64,000 nt of DNA from contig NZ_QNRI01000002.1 of NCBI RefSeq assembly GCF_003315295.1, positions 1-64,000 of the forward strand, written 5' to 3'. Made by a program: the position numbers and the translations under genes. The notes beneath the pieces were generated by a model, which saw only the letters and a program-made list of their open reading frames with translations, ran no database searches and was not told where the DNA came from. Shown here piece after piece: positions 1-8,159 of this stretch (the first letter of the stretch is position 1; each line of letters begins with the position of its first letter). The DNA comes from Paraliobacillus ryukyuensis. GTDB taxonomy: Bacteria > Bacillota > Bacilli > Bacillales > Amphibacillaceae.

Positions 1-102
1 CTTGGTGTTTCTCGTAGGAAACGTAATTTTTTATACAAGTCTTTCATAGTGCTAGGAATCATTCTCATTCTGTTTGCTGTTTATCTAGCAAGGCCCCATT
101 AA
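1..102 (+). CDS. C-terminal end of a membrane protein (partial)
   Basis: An open frame enters from the left edge and stops with TAA at 100-102. The 33 visible residues are a basic patch (RRKR), then a hydrophobic run of about 20 residues (FIVLGIILILFAVYLA) and a four-residue tail. This is the last transmembrane segment of a protein with a very short C-terminal tail. The family cannot be named from this fragment. Confidence 0.55.
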   Translation, partial: LGVSRRKRNFLYKSFIVLGIILILFAVYLARPH

Positions 103-187
103 GAATCTTAGTTATATATAGACCATATAAAAATTAACACTCATTCACGCCGACCCCAGCCTGAGCACAAGCACCACTCAAACAAAA

Positions 188-214
188 AGGCACCCGATAA
201 AAACTCGGGTGCCT
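188..214 (-). terminator. Rho-independent terminator
   Basis: A perfect 10-bp stem, AGGCACCCGA / TCGGGTGCCT (188-197 and 205-214), with a 7-nt loop. Read on the minus strand it is followed by TTTTTGTTT, so it best ends the small minus-strand gene at 237-425. It may also block transcription coming from the gene at the left edge. Confidence 0.85.
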
Positions 215-236
215 CTACTCTAGCCAGAACCTTCTT

Positions 237-425
237 TCAACCTACATCAATCCATCGTTCTTTTTTCCAGCACCAGATCAGATTGGCTGTTCCAATAATT
301 ACTAAGGCAATATACGTCCCGATCGTCACGTATACTGGGAAATTAGCCGCATGTTCACTTGATTTTTTCTGAATGGCCTTAATCCATTTTTGCTCAGGTG
401 TCATCATCGTATGTATCACAACCAT
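237..425 (-). CDS. Small single-pass membrane protein, unknown
   Basis: 62 codons on the minus strand. The N-terminal half is soluble (MTPEQKWIKAIQKKSSEH), followed by one hydrophobic segment of about 20 residues (VTIGTYIALVIIGTANLIW) and a basic tail (CWKKER). Neither the first ATG nor the pair about seven codons in has a convincing ribosome site, so the start is uncertain and may be at MMTPEQ. A strong terminator lies 22 bp beyond the stop, which supports a real gene. I do not recognise the family. Confidence 0.5.
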   Translation of the reverse strand: MVVIHTMMTPEQKWIKAIQKKSSEHAANFPVYVTIGTYIALVIIGTANLIWCWKKERWIDVG

Positions 426-619
426 TCACTGGCTATCTGTATATTCGTAATAAAGAAAGAAATAGTTTGTATTTTTTAAAAAATTTATCCTAGCGACGTT
501 TATAGTAGACAGACGCTGTTCCTATCATAGCGCACCGAATTTGTGCACTAATAGGAAAATTATAGATTATTTTCCCGCGACTGTATTGTATCGTTTCTAT
601 TTCTGTGATAACATACACT

Positions 620-642
620 TGATATTGATAATCACTATCAAT
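620..642 (+). promoter_or_regulatory. Fur box upstream of the siderophore uptake operon
   Basis: TGATATTGATAATCACTATCA at 620-640 closely matches overlapping 7-1-7 Fur repeats (TGATAAT-N-ATTATCA). It lies about 57 bp upstream of the reductase start. Iron repression of the five-gene operon is inferred from the site and from the iron-uptake function of the genes. Confidence 0.8.
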
Positions 643-698
643 TAAAACATAAATTAAGCCATACAAGCATGGTGTGAAATAAATAAGGAGGATTGGAG

Positions 699-1745
699 AT
701 GACGACAGAGGACTGGTATGATGTAACCATTATTGGAGGCGGCCCCGCGGGTTTGTATGCTTCTTTTTACAGTGGATTACGTTCGATGAAAACAAAAATC
801 ATTGAGTATCAACCAACATTAGGAGGAAAAATCCATGTCTATCCACAGAAAATGATCTGGGATATTGGTGGACTTCCCCCCATAACTGGAGAAAAACTGA
901 TTGAGCAGCTGGTAGAGCAAGGCTTAACGTTTGACCCAAGGGTGATGACAAGTGAAAAAATAGTCAACATTGAGCAAACGGAAGCAAAACGCTTCATCCT
1001 GCATAGTGAATCTGGACGTAAGCATTATTCCAAAACGGTTATTGTCGCCATCGGAGCAGGAATTTTGAAACCACAGAAGTTGGCGATTGCTGGTGCGGAA
1101 CAATATGAGTCCTCCAATTTACATTACATAATTAAATCGTTAAAGCGCTTTGAAGGTAAGACAGTGATTATTTCAGGGGGAGGCAACTCAGCAGTTGATT
1201 GGGCAATCGAGTTATTACCCTATGCTAAGCAAGTGTATGTCACCTATCGAAATGCTGCGCTTAAGGGGCATGAAGCGCAAGTGGAAAGGCTGACAACTAG
1301 TTCGGCGACGTGTTTCTATCACACGTCGATCACCAAGTTAGATGGAGGTGAAAAACAAGCTTTCATCCAACAAGTTGAATTAACCAATCATCAGACAGGT
1401 GAAGTGACAACTCTCTCCGTCGACGATGTCATCATTAACCATGGGTATGAACGTGATGCCGCATTATTGGATCAATGTGACCTGGAGATTAAACGAGTGA
1501 ATGATTACTTCATTGAAGGAACCGCAAACAGTCAATCCTCGATTGATGGCTTATATGCTGCAGGCGATATTTTGATGCATGATGGCAAAGTCGGCTTAAT
1601 TGCTGGTGCATTTCAGGATGCAATTCATGCAGTGAACAAAGCAAAGCAATACCTTCAACCAGAGGCAAATGACTATGCGATGGTATCTTCGCACAATGAA
1701 CGATTAAAAGAAAAAAATGCTGCATTATTTAAACAGTTAAAGTAG
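699..1745 (+). CDS. Type II ferredoxin/flavodoxin--NADP(+) reductase
   Basis: A 348-residue flavoprotein of the thioredoxin-reductase-like FNR family (B. subtilis YumC/YcgT type). Visible motifs: FAD-binding GGGPAG at 13-18, NADPH-binding GGGNSAVDW at 160-168, and the second FAD motif AAGD near residue 288. There is no CxxC redox pair, which separates it from thioredoxin reductase. ATG 699 is chosen because AAGGAGG at 685-691 is spaced 7 nt from it; the TTG at 693 is only 1 nt from that site. As first gene of an iron-siderophore operon under a Fur box, it probably supplies electrons to release ferric iron from imported siderophore; that role is inferred from position. Confidence 0.88.
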   Translation: MTTEDWYDVTIIGGGPAGLYASFYSGLRSMKTKIIEYQPTLGGKIHVYPQKMIWDIGGLPPITGEKLIEQLVEQGLTFDPRVMTSEKIVNIEQTEAKRFILHSESGRKHYSKTVIVAIGAGILKPQKLAIAGAEQYESSNLHYIIKSLKRFEGKTVIISGGGNSAVDWAIELLPYAKQVYVTYRNAALKGHEAQVERLTTSSATCFYHTSITKLDGGEKQAFIQQVELTNHQTGEVTTLSVDDVIINHGYERDAALLDQCDLEIKRVNDYFIEGTANSQSSIDGLYAAGDILMHDGKVGLIAGAFQDAIHAVNKAKQYLQPEANDYAMVSSHNERLKEKNAALFKQLK

Positions 1746-1808
1746 GAGTATAGGTGTCTCTTTCACAAGTAAAAAGCGTTAAAAACCATAGAATAAAGGA
1801 TGAGAAAA

Positions 1809-2876
1809 ATGAAAACAAAACGAAATTGGCTTGCGTCACTTCTCTTAACAATCAGTGCTTTACTATTATTCGGTTGTGCTTCGGAGAGTTCTAGCTCAGC
1901 ATCTAACACAGAGAAGGCACAAGACAGTCAAACCGACAAAGCTTCTACAGAAGAAACTGCTGGCTACCCGATTGTCATGGAACATGCTTTTGGGGAAACG
2001 GTGATTGAAAGCAAACCAGAACGTGTGGCAACGATTCAATGGGCAAACCATGATGTTGCACTTGCGCTTGACGTTGTCCCTGTAGGATTCTCAGCTGCCA
2101 ATTACGGCGTGCAAGATGACAGTGGTTTACTGCCGTGGACAAAGGAAAAACTGGATGAACTAGGTGTAGAAGACCCCAACATTTATCAAGACACGGATGG
2201 ACTTGATTTTGAAGCCATTTCTGATTCCAATCCAGATGTGATCTTAGCTGGTTACTCTGGTATCACGCAAGAAGATTATGACACATTAACGCAAATTGCA
2301 CCCGTTGTCCCTTATAAAAAAGGACCTTGGGTGACGACATGGCGTGAGCAAGTGATGCTAAATGCCACAGGTATGGGTATGAAAGAAGCAGGAGAACAGT
2401 TAATTACGGATACGGAGAATTTAATTGCAGAAAAAGTAAGTGAATATCCAGAGATTGAAGGGAAGAAAGTCGTCTTTGCAAACTTCTCTGCTGAAGATTT
2501 ATCAACCATTTCGATTTATACACCTGCCGATCCGCGGGGTGCATTTTTAGAAGAGCTAGGCATGGAATATCCAGAAAGTGTAGTTAATCAAATCACGGAT
2601 CCAAATAGTTTCTATCAAGACTTGAGTGCGGAGAATGCAGATGTACTGAATGATGCAGATATCTTAATCGGTTATGGTGATGATAGCTTATATGAAGCGG
2701 TTAAAGCAGATCCGCTGCTGGGTAAAATCCCTGCTATTGAACGGGGCTCTGTTGTCTTTATTGGTAATAATACTGCATTAGCAGCAGCAGGAAATCCGAA
2801 TCCACTTTCCATCGCCTACACGATTGATGAATATTTAGAATTAATCGGAGGAGCGATAGAAAAGATCAATGAATAG
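1809..2876 (+). CDS. Iron-siderophore ABC transporter substrate-binding lipoprotein
   Basis: A 355-residue FecB/FepB-type (periplasmic-binding fold, Peripla_BP_2) protein. A lipoprotein signal ends in LLFGC with lipidated Cys23, followed by a Ser/Thr/Asp-rich linker. The mature part has the family signature SKPERVATIQWANHDVALAL and a DPRGAFLEELG segment. ATG 1809 is preferred over the in-frame ATG at 1800 because AAAGGA (1795-1800) is correctly spaced only to 1809. It lies 63 bp after the reductase and overlaps the next permease gene by 8 bp. It should capture ferric siderophore at the outer face of the membrane; which siderophore cannot be told. Confidence 0.9.
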   Translation: MKTKRNWLASLLLTISALLLFGCASESSSSASNTEKAQDSQTDKASTEETAGYPIVMEHAFGETVIESKPERVATIQWANHDVALALDVVPVGFSAANYGVQDDSGLLPWTKEKLDELGVEDPNIYQDTDGLDFEAISDSNPDVILAGYSGITQEDYDTLTQIAPVVPYKKGPWVTTWREQVMLNATGMGMKEAGEQLITDTENLIAEKVSEYPEIEGKKVVFANFSAEDLSTISIYTPADPRGAFLEELGMEYPESVVNQITDPNSFYQDLSAENADVLNDADILIGYGDDSLYEAVKADPLLGKIPAIERGSVVFIGNNTALAAAGNPNPLSIAYTIDEYLELIGGAIEKINE

Positions 2877-3909
2877 GTTACTAGACACGAAAAACAGCTG
2901 GATGAAACCACATGTGCCACGCCACTTTATAGCCGTGCTCATCATTTGCTTGCTGTCATTCTTTTTGTGCGTTATTGCGTCATTGATGTTTGGTTCTCGA
3001 TCCGTTACGTTACAGGAAGTAGGAAATGGTTTATTTTATCAACAGATCGATTCTTACGGAGCAACCGTGGTACGAAGTCGGATTGTTCGTACCGTATTTA
3101 GTGTGTTTTGTGGTGCGGCACTTGGGGTTTCTGGTGCCTTGATGCAAGGTGTTACACGTAACCCAATTGCAGATCCAAGTATACTAGGGGTGAACATGGG
3201 CGCATCGTTGTTTGTCGTTAGTGGGATTGCTTTTTTAAACATTACTACGCCGAATCAATATATTTGGCTGGCGTTAGCTGGGGCGACACTGACAGCGGTG
3301 TTTGTATTTGGGATTGGATCAATGGGGCGTGGTGGTGCGACTCCGCTTAAGCTCGTATTGGCAGGTGCGGCCACAAGTGCTGCGCTATCTTCACTCGTTA
3401 TTGCGATTATGATTCCGCGCTCCTATGTGATGGATCAATTCCGGTATTGGCAGGTAGGTAGTGTTGGTGCTGCGAATTGGAGTTCGGTGACCACATTTTT
3501 ACCATTTCTTATTGTTGGCTTGGTATTAGGTATTATCGCTACCGCGGCCCTAAATGCATTAGCATTGGGAGATGAGGTCGCAACTGGATTAGGCGTTCGT
3601 ACCGGATTCCTTCGACTGATCGCAGCACTAGCAGCCGTTGTATTGTGTGGAGCAACCACCGCACTAGCAGGACCAATTGGTTTTGTTGGACTATTAGCTA
3701 CTCACGTCATACGACTGATACTTGGTCCAGACATGCGCTTGATTATTCCCATGGCTGGACTCGCAGGAGCGATGATTTTAACAATCTCGGATGTGTGTGG
3801 CCGCTTGCTCGGTAGTCCAGGTGAATTGGAAGTAGGGGTAGTAACTGCCTTTATTGGTGCCCCAATTTTAATTATTCTTGCAAGGAAAGCGAAAGTGCGT
3901 GCCTTATGA
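2869..3909 (+). CDS. FecCD-family iron-siderophore permease, first subunit
   Basis: 346 residues, strongly hydrophobic throughout, the usual length for a BtuC/FecCD permease. Family hallmarks include VRSRIVRTVFSVFCGAALGVSGALMQGVTRNPIADPSILG near residues 65-105 and the GPIGFVGLLATHVIR block near 265 that contacts the ATPase. GGAGGAG sits about 13 nt upstream of the ATG inside the end of the lipoprotein gene, and the two genes overlap by 8 bp, so translation is probably coupled. It pairs with the following gene as a heterodimeric membrane channel. Confidence 0.92.
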   Translation: MNRLLDTKNSWMKPHVPRHFIAVLIICLLSFFLCVIASLMFGSRSVTLQEVGNGLFYQQIDSYGATVVRSRIVRTVFSVFCGAALGVSGALMQGVTRNPIADPSILGVNMGASLFVVSGIAFLNITTPNQYIWLALAGATLTAVFVFGIGSMGRGGATPLKLVLAGAATSAALSSLVIAIMIPRSYVMDQFRYWQVGSVGAANWSSVTTFLPFLIVGLVLGIIATAALNALALGDEVATGLGVRTGFLRLIAALAAVVLCGATTALAGPIGFVGLLATHVIRLILGPDMRLIIPMAGLAGAMILTISDVCGRLLGSPGELEVGVVTAFIGAPILIILARKAKVRAL

Positions 3910-4937
3910 AAAACCATACAATGGAATTTATTATCGCAGGACGGCGACAAAGACATCACCGCTGGCTGGTAGTTACCGTCTCCCTTGCTGTATTAGCCGT
4001 TGCACTGTGTGGTGCGATGTTGCTACTTGGAAACACGATTTATCCACTCAGCGATGTGATTCGAACGCTGTTTGGTGCAGAGATTCAAGGTGTATCATTT
4101 GCTGTGCATACGATCCGGTTACCGCGCATGTTGGCTGGATTTTTTGCAGGGATAGCATTTGGTATTGCCGGAAATATCTTTCAGACGATGTTGCGCAATC
4201 CACTAGCTAACCCAAATGTCATTGGTATTTCGACAGGATCGAGTGCCGCAGCCGTCTTTTGTATTGTTATTTTACATACAAGCGAGATGATCGTTTCGAT
4301 GGCTTCTGTCGTTGCTGGTCTCGCTACCGTTCTTTTTATTTATTTATTTTCCAAAAGTCGCACATTCTCGATTGGCCGAATCATCTTAGTTGGTATCGGA
4401 ATGCAAGCGATGCTAAATGCATTGATTTCTTATTTTCTGTTGATCAGTGCGCAACAAGATATTCCTTCCGCATTACGCTGGCTTACGGGTAGTCTGAATG
4501 GTGTGCAACTGCACGAACTTCCACTCCTTATGATTAGTGTGCTGATTTTTGTGCCGATCATGGTTGTACTTGGAAAACAACTCAATGTCTTAGAACTTGG
4601 AGAACAAGCAGCTACTTCTTTAGGCATCCGTACCACTAGAACGAGGCTGTTGCTGATTGTTAGTGCGGTCTTGATTCTTGCCTTAGCCACGGCGATAACT
4701 GGCCCAATCGCCTTTGTTGCGTTTTTAGCTGGTCCAATTGCCAAAAGGCTAGTCGGAACAGGGTTCTCCACTATCATTCCTGCTGGTCTTGTTGGTGCTA
4801 ATTTAGTGTTAGCATCAGACTTGATTGGGCAATTTGCTTTTGATGTCAGATATCCAGTCGGCATTATCACTGGAATCATTGGCGCACCATATTTGATTTG
4901 CTTACTTATTCGAATGAACCAAAAGGGAGAATTGTAA
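3906..4937 (+). CDS. FecCD-family iron-siderophore permease, second subunit
   Basis: 343 residues. It has the conserved RLPRMLAGFFAGIAFGIAGNIFQTMLRNPLANPNVIGISTGSS block near residues 62-105 and GPIAFVAFLAGPIAKRLVG near 262. The start codon overlaps the previous stop (TTATGA), a typical translational-coupling junction. It has more sequence before the first membrane segment than the partner subunit. Together with the preceding permease and the downstream ATPase it forms a complete importer. Confidence 0.92.
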   Translation: MKNHTMEFIIAGRRQRHHRWLVVTVSLAVLAVALCGAMLLLGNTIYPLSDVIRTLFGAEIQGVSFAVHTIRLPRMLAGFFAGIAFGIAGNIFQTMLRNPLANPNVIGISTGSSAAAVFCIVILHTSEMIVSMASVVAGLATVLFIYLFSKSRTFSIGRIILVGIGMQAMLNALISYFLLISAQQDIPSALRWLTGSLNGVQLHELPLLMISVLIFVPIMVVLGKQLNVLELGEQAATSLGIRTTRTRLLLIVSAVLILALATAITGPIAFVAFLAGPIAKRLVGTGFSTIIPAGLVGANLVLASDLIGQFAFDVRYPVGIITGIIGAPYLICLLIRMNQKGEL

Positions 4938-5752
4938 TGAAACCGAAACACCTTTTTCAAGCAGAAGAAATTGTTGCTGGCTATGAGAATAAAACGGTCA
5001 TTCACAACATCAGTTTGGAGTTACCTAGTAATCAAATCAGCGTGATTATCGGCGCGAATGCTTGTGGGAAATCGACCTTGCTGAAAACGTTGGCAAGGAT
5101 AATTAAACCAACAGCAGGGAAAATCACCTTGGATGGCAAGTCGATTGGGCAATTTCCTGCCAAACAATTTGCGCGCACGGTGGGCCTGTTACCGCAATCA
5201 CCAATTGTCCCAGAAGGCATCACCGTAGCTGATTTAGTTGGACGGGGAAGATTTCCACATCAAGCCTTATTTGCGGCTTGGACCAAAGAAGATTATCACG
5301 CTGTAGCTGAAGCGATGGAAATGATGAATATTACGGAACTAGCCAACCACCACATTGACGAACTTTCCGGTGGCCAACGCCAACGGGTTTGGATCGCAAT
5401 GGCACTTGCCCAGCAAACAGACATTTTATTCTTAGATGAACCAACCACATTTTTGGATATCACTTACCAAGTTGAAATTCTAGATCTGCTGACCGATCTA
5501 AATCATACATACGGAACAACAATTGTGATGGTCTTACATGATATCAATTTATCCGCGCGCTATGCAGATCATATTTTTGCCCTTCATCAAGGAAAAATGG
5601 TAGCACAAGGTGAGCCAGCCCAAGTCATTACTAGTAAAATCATCAATCAGATCTTTGGACTGAAGTGCACCGTGATTAAAGACCCTGTCTCCAGTTCTCC
5701 TTTGGTCGTACCAATTGGACGGCATCATTCTGTTCAAGATAAGCATGCATAA
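4937..5752 (+). CDS. Iron-siderophore ABC transporter ATPase
   Basis: 271 residues of the FecE/YusV/BtuD ATPase type. Walker A GANACGKST at 39-47, signature LSGGQRQRVW near 141, Walker B ILFLDEPT near 161, and the switch histidine in MVLHDINLS near 195. ATG 4937 shares one base with the preceding TAA and is preceded by AAGGGAG; an in-frame start 39 bp upstream has no such site. The Walker A sequence has Ala-Cys where most relatives have Gly-(Ser/Cys)-Gly, which is within family variation. It is the last gene of the operon and is followed at once by a terminator. Confidence 0.93.
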   Translation: MKPKHLFQAEEIVAGYENKTVIHNISLELPSNQISVIIGANACGKSTLLKTLARIIKPTAGKITLDGKSIGQFPAKQFARTVGLLPQSPIVPEGITVADLVGRGRFPHQALFAAWTKEDYHAVAEAMEMMNITELANHHIDELSGGQRQRVWIAMALAQQTDILFLDEPTTFLDITYQVEILDLLTDLNHTYGTTIVMVLHDINLSARYADHIFALHQGKMVAQGEPAQVITSKIINQIFGLKCTVIKDPVSSSPLVVPIGRHHSVQDKHA

Positions 5753-5761
5753 TTACTAGCT

Positions 5762-5796
5762 CCCTCTACCTTTTTGATGGTCGAGGGGGTTTTTGT
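5762..5796 (+). terminator. Terminator of the iron-siderophore operon
   Basis: CCCTCTACC / GGTCGAGGG (5762-5770 and 5779-5787, one mismatch) followed by GGTTTTTGTT. It begins 10 bp after the ATPase stop. Confidence 0.85.
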
Positions 5797-5955
5797 TGTC
5801 CAACTTGTAAAATTCATCTCATTTATGATAGAGCTATTTTAGCTAGACAACCGGAAAGTTTCCATCATGTAATATTGAATTAATTCAGTTGAGTGGTTAG
5901 TGATGATTTTGGGTTTTGTGGTAAAATAAAGAAAAAAATAGAAGGAGGATACTTT

Positions 5956-6202
5956 ATGAAAAGAAAATTAAAGTAAAGATACATTAACAGTAGAAGTCAT
6001 TGAATTAAGAGAATTTCCAACATTTAAAGAAATGTACGAAACTATACCTGCAAGTGATTTTGATACTGTTGGAAGTTCAATTGATGAAATGATAGACGAG
6101 ACTTATCAAATATATACTCCAGAGAAAGCAGCTGAATGGGGTGCAGTAGCAATTACAATAGAATTATTAAATAATGCTTATTGTAGTAACGAGACAGGGT
6201 AA
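5956..6202 (+). pseudogene. ASCH-domain protein remnant with internal deletion and frameshift
   Basis: An intact ribosome site (AGGAGG, 5942-5947) and ATG at 5956 begin a peptide that stops after six codons (MKRKLK). In the next frame, 5972-6202 reads as 76 residues starting SKDTLTVEVIELREFPTFK and including MIDETYQIYTPEKAAEWGAVAITIEL. That is the C-terminal half of an ASCH/YqfB-like (RNA-binding-fold) protein. The usual N-terminal half of 50 or more residues is missing, so the gene start and end survive but the middle is deleted and the frame is broken. The family assignment rests on the motif pattern only. Confidence 0.6.
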
Positions 6203-6276
6203 CGCAACAAAAAAATATGGAAATGCATGATACGCTTAGGTTATCAAATGTAACAATTTACTAGGGGGTATTTTCC

Positions 6277-6747
6277 TTGATTAAAGGTTTGTTTGAGGCA
6301 CATTTACCAGTAAGTGATTTAAATAAGTCGATTAAATTTTATGAAGGATTAGGGTTGGAATTTGATCATAAAATTGAGGATAGATTAGCATTTTTATGGA
6401 TTGAAAAAGATAAAAGTTGGCTTGGTTTATGGAAGACCGATAAAGTTGAATTAGAGTATCATCCATCCATTAGACATATAGCTTTTGAGGTCTCCTTAGA
6501 AGGTTTAAAAGACTCTGTTGATTGGCTAATAAATAAAGGTTACACGCCAAGGAAAGCCTTTGGTTTTGAACCAACCGAACCTTTTGTAATGCCTAATCCT
6601 AAGGAGGGTTTTGGTCACGCTAAAATTCATTTTAATGACCCAGACGGGAATAGTTTAGAGTTCATCTGCAAAATCGGTAATCCTAAAAATATAACTGAAA
6701 AAATGTATCTAAGTGAGTGGGAAAAGTTAAATGATTCAATCAAATGA
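6277..6747 (+). CDS. VOC (glyoxalase/bleomycin-resistance) family protein
   Basis: 156 residues with two beta-alpha-beta-beta-beta modules typical of the vicinal oxygen chelate fold. Likely metal ligands are His9 (EAHLPVSDL), a His in IRHIAFEV near residue 69, and a Glu in NSLEFICKI near 133. The start is TTG at 6277, chosen because AGGGGG at 6263-6268 is 8 nt upstream and no nearer ATG fits. Substrate is unknown; relatives range from lactoylglutathione lyases to dioxygenases and antibiotic-binding proteins. It stands alone, downstream of the ASCH remnant. Confidence 0.8.
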   Translation: MIKGLFEAHLPVSDLNKSIKFYEGLGLEFDHKIEDRLAFLWIEKDKSWLGLWKTDKVELEYHPSIRHIAFEVSLEGLKDSVDWLINKGYTPRKAFGFEPTEPFVMPNPKEGFGHAKIHFNDPDGNSLEFICKIGNPKNITEKMYLSEWEKLNDSIK

Positions 6748-6927
6748 TTGAATAAGCCATTTTTATATTCTTGCTCAACTATAGAGACGGAAGAGTTGAA
6801 CAAGGATAAATTAGATCTATGCTAAAATCTAGGAGGAATTGTTTAACTTTTATTATGCAAACGAGCCGGTTTGTGTTATAGAAACTTTCCTGTTAGACGG
6901 TAAAAAAATGAAGGGGGATGGCGTGAT

Positions 6928-7080
6928 ATGACTATGATTGCAGTTGCCTCTGCATTTATATGGATTGCGACAATATACGAGTTAATCAAGCCTTCAAAGG
7001 AGCAGAATAACCGAAAAATCATTACTTTAACTTCTTTCGGTACTTTATCAACACTGATTGTTACTGTTTCACTTTTATAG
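6928..7080 (+). CDS. 50-residue two-helix membrane protein, unknown
   Basis: An ATG at 6928 with a GGGGGA ribosome site about 10 nt upstream opens 50 codons to TAG at 7080. Two hydrophobic segments (MIAVASAFIWIATIYELI and LTSFGTLSTLIVTVSLL) flank a basic loop containing KEQNNRK. A longer reading frame on the opposite strand across 6876-7286 lacks a ribosome site and runs into repeat R1, so the plus strand is favoured. I do not recognise the family. Confidence 0.45.
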   Translation: MTMIAVASAFIWIATIYELIKPSKEQNNRKIITLTSFGTLSTLIVTVSLL

Positions 7081-7174
7081 AGCTTTTCACTTTTCCAATA
7101 ACGGAGTGCAAGAGCTAAAGCGAACGAAGCTGCCGCTACTGTTACAGTGCTAATGAGACAGGGGAATTGAAAGG

Positions 7175-7305
7175 GGCTGGGACAAAAGAGTAAATAGACA
7201 GGAAAAACCCGAACATTAACAAGTGAAAATATAACGCTTTGGCAAAATACTTCGCTTTCCACGGGACAGCCTCGGGCACACAGCACGTGACGGTTTTAGT
7301 CTAAC
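7175..7305 (-). repeat. Dispersed repeat copy R1 (inverted, shortened)
   Basis: Starts on the plus strand with GGCTGGGACAAAAG (7175-7188). Read on the minus strand the core is GTTAGACTAAAACC-GTCACGTGCTGTGTGCCCGAG followed by CGTGGAAAGCGAAGTATTTTGCC. Compared with R2 and R3 it lacks the segment between two CACGTCCTGTG direct repeats, and the 5' half of the element is absent. Confidence 0.75.
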
Positions 7306-7344
7306 TTAATAGTAAATTAAATTAATATTTATTAAACTATTGGG

Positions 7345-7376
7345 TGCGTTTCTTCAAGAACGAAGAAGCGCATTTT
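7345..7376 (+). terminator. Terminator-like hairpin
   Basis: TGCGTTTCTTC / GAAGAAGCGCA (7345-7355, 7362-7372; one G-T pair) followed by TTTTATAA. No intact gene ends just before it; it sits between repeat R1 and the transposase remnant. Confidence 0.5.
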
Positions 7377-7440
7377 ATAATTTATACACTTAACAATAGG
7401 AAGATAATATGGCTCTATACTAAATGTGGTGGTATCCCTT

Positions 7441-7623
7441 GATTTCTCAAAGCTTCCCTCGAAGAAAAAAATTCACGCAACCCCTCTCTTTAATAATGGA
7501 TATATTGAGGGGGTGAACAACACAATAAAAGTGACCAAATGCATATCTTAGGGCATTAAGAGTTTTGAGCGATTGAAAAAGAAGATACTGGGGCGTCAAG
7601 AGATAAGAAGCGTCTTATTATAA
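7441..7623 (+). pseudogene. ISL3-family transposase C-terminal remnant
   Basis: Reading from about 7441 to TAA 7623 gives a tail containing TPLFNNGYIEGVNNTIKVTK, an in-frame TAG, then GIKSFERLKKKIL. The pattern NG(Y/F)xEGxNNxIKVxKRxxYG is typical of ISL3-type DDE transposases; the stop replaces the usual Tyr after the Ser. Everything upstream of this C-terminal block is gone and no terminal inverted repeats were found. It abuts repeat R2. Confidence 0.6.
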
Positions 7624-7635
7624 AAGTACCTTAAC

Positions 7636-7834
7636 AGGGGAAATATGCGAGACTCCTACGGGAACAGCAAATGTTTTCGATGGGACGAGTAATCGCAGTC
7701 CCACGCGTCCGAAGATCCACTTGGTTAAGCGGCTAGAAGTTAGACGAAAACCGTCACGTCCTGTGACAACGTCTAACTGACCCACGTCCTGTGTGCCCGA
7801 GGCCGTGCCCGAGGAAAGCGCGTATATTTCCCCT
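7636..7834 (+). repeat. Dispersed repeat copy R2 (full core)
   Basis: The closing stem is AGGGGAAATATGCG (7636-7649) against CGCGTATATTTCCCCT (7819-7834). Inside are a TGGGAC/GTCCCA hairpin (7681-7702) and the family hairpin GTTAGACG...CGTCTAAC (7739-7746 with 7770-7777) enclosing GTCAC-gtcct-GTGAC. About 75 nt from 7727 are identical to R3. The outer GGCTGGGACAAAAG ends are missing here. Long reading frames through the element on either strand are not considered genes. Confidence 0.85.
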
Positions 7835-8159
7835 GCGGTTCCGGTACAAGTATGATGAATAATGTAAGTGTAATAAAAGAGATGGTGGAGTGAAAATGAC
7901 ACCACCACATTTGACAGAGAACCGATAATATCCTTATCTCTATGTCTCAATTGACATGACCAAGCTATTATAAATGACTAGTTTACTATTCCTAAAAATG
8001 GTATAATATAACTTAGGTTAACTAAAGAAAAATTGACCATCGAATGCATTTATTAAGTAAACGTACATATTTAACTTCCATTAAATTTTTCGCTACAAAA
8101 TGATTGGTTTAATAATAATTCTTGCTCAAAACAGTTTAATTAAAAAAGGAGAGATCGTC
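7835..8159. other. Gene-free stretch
   Basis: AT-rich intergenic DNA between repeat R2 and the inverted small gene. A short ATG frame (MTPPHLTENR) near 7897 stops after ten codons. A TATAAT-like segment lies near 8004-8010. No gene, repeat or clear operator was recognised. Confidence 0.4.

Noticed and set aside
3878-4210. 110-codon plus-strand frame overlapping the second permease
   Set aside because: Out of frame with a clear FecCD protein over its entire length.
4430-5005. 191-codon minus-strand open frame across the FecCD/ATPase junction
   Set aside because: Lies opposite two well-supported overlapping genes; its codon pattern is the mirror of theirs.
6876-7286. 136-codon minus-strand open frame
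   Set aside because: It starts inside repeat R1, lacks a ribosome site and lies opposite a better-supported small plus-strand gene.
7618-7950. 110-codon minus-strand open frame
   Set aside because: It is almost entirely repeat R2 read in reverse, has no ribosome site and no protein-like composition.
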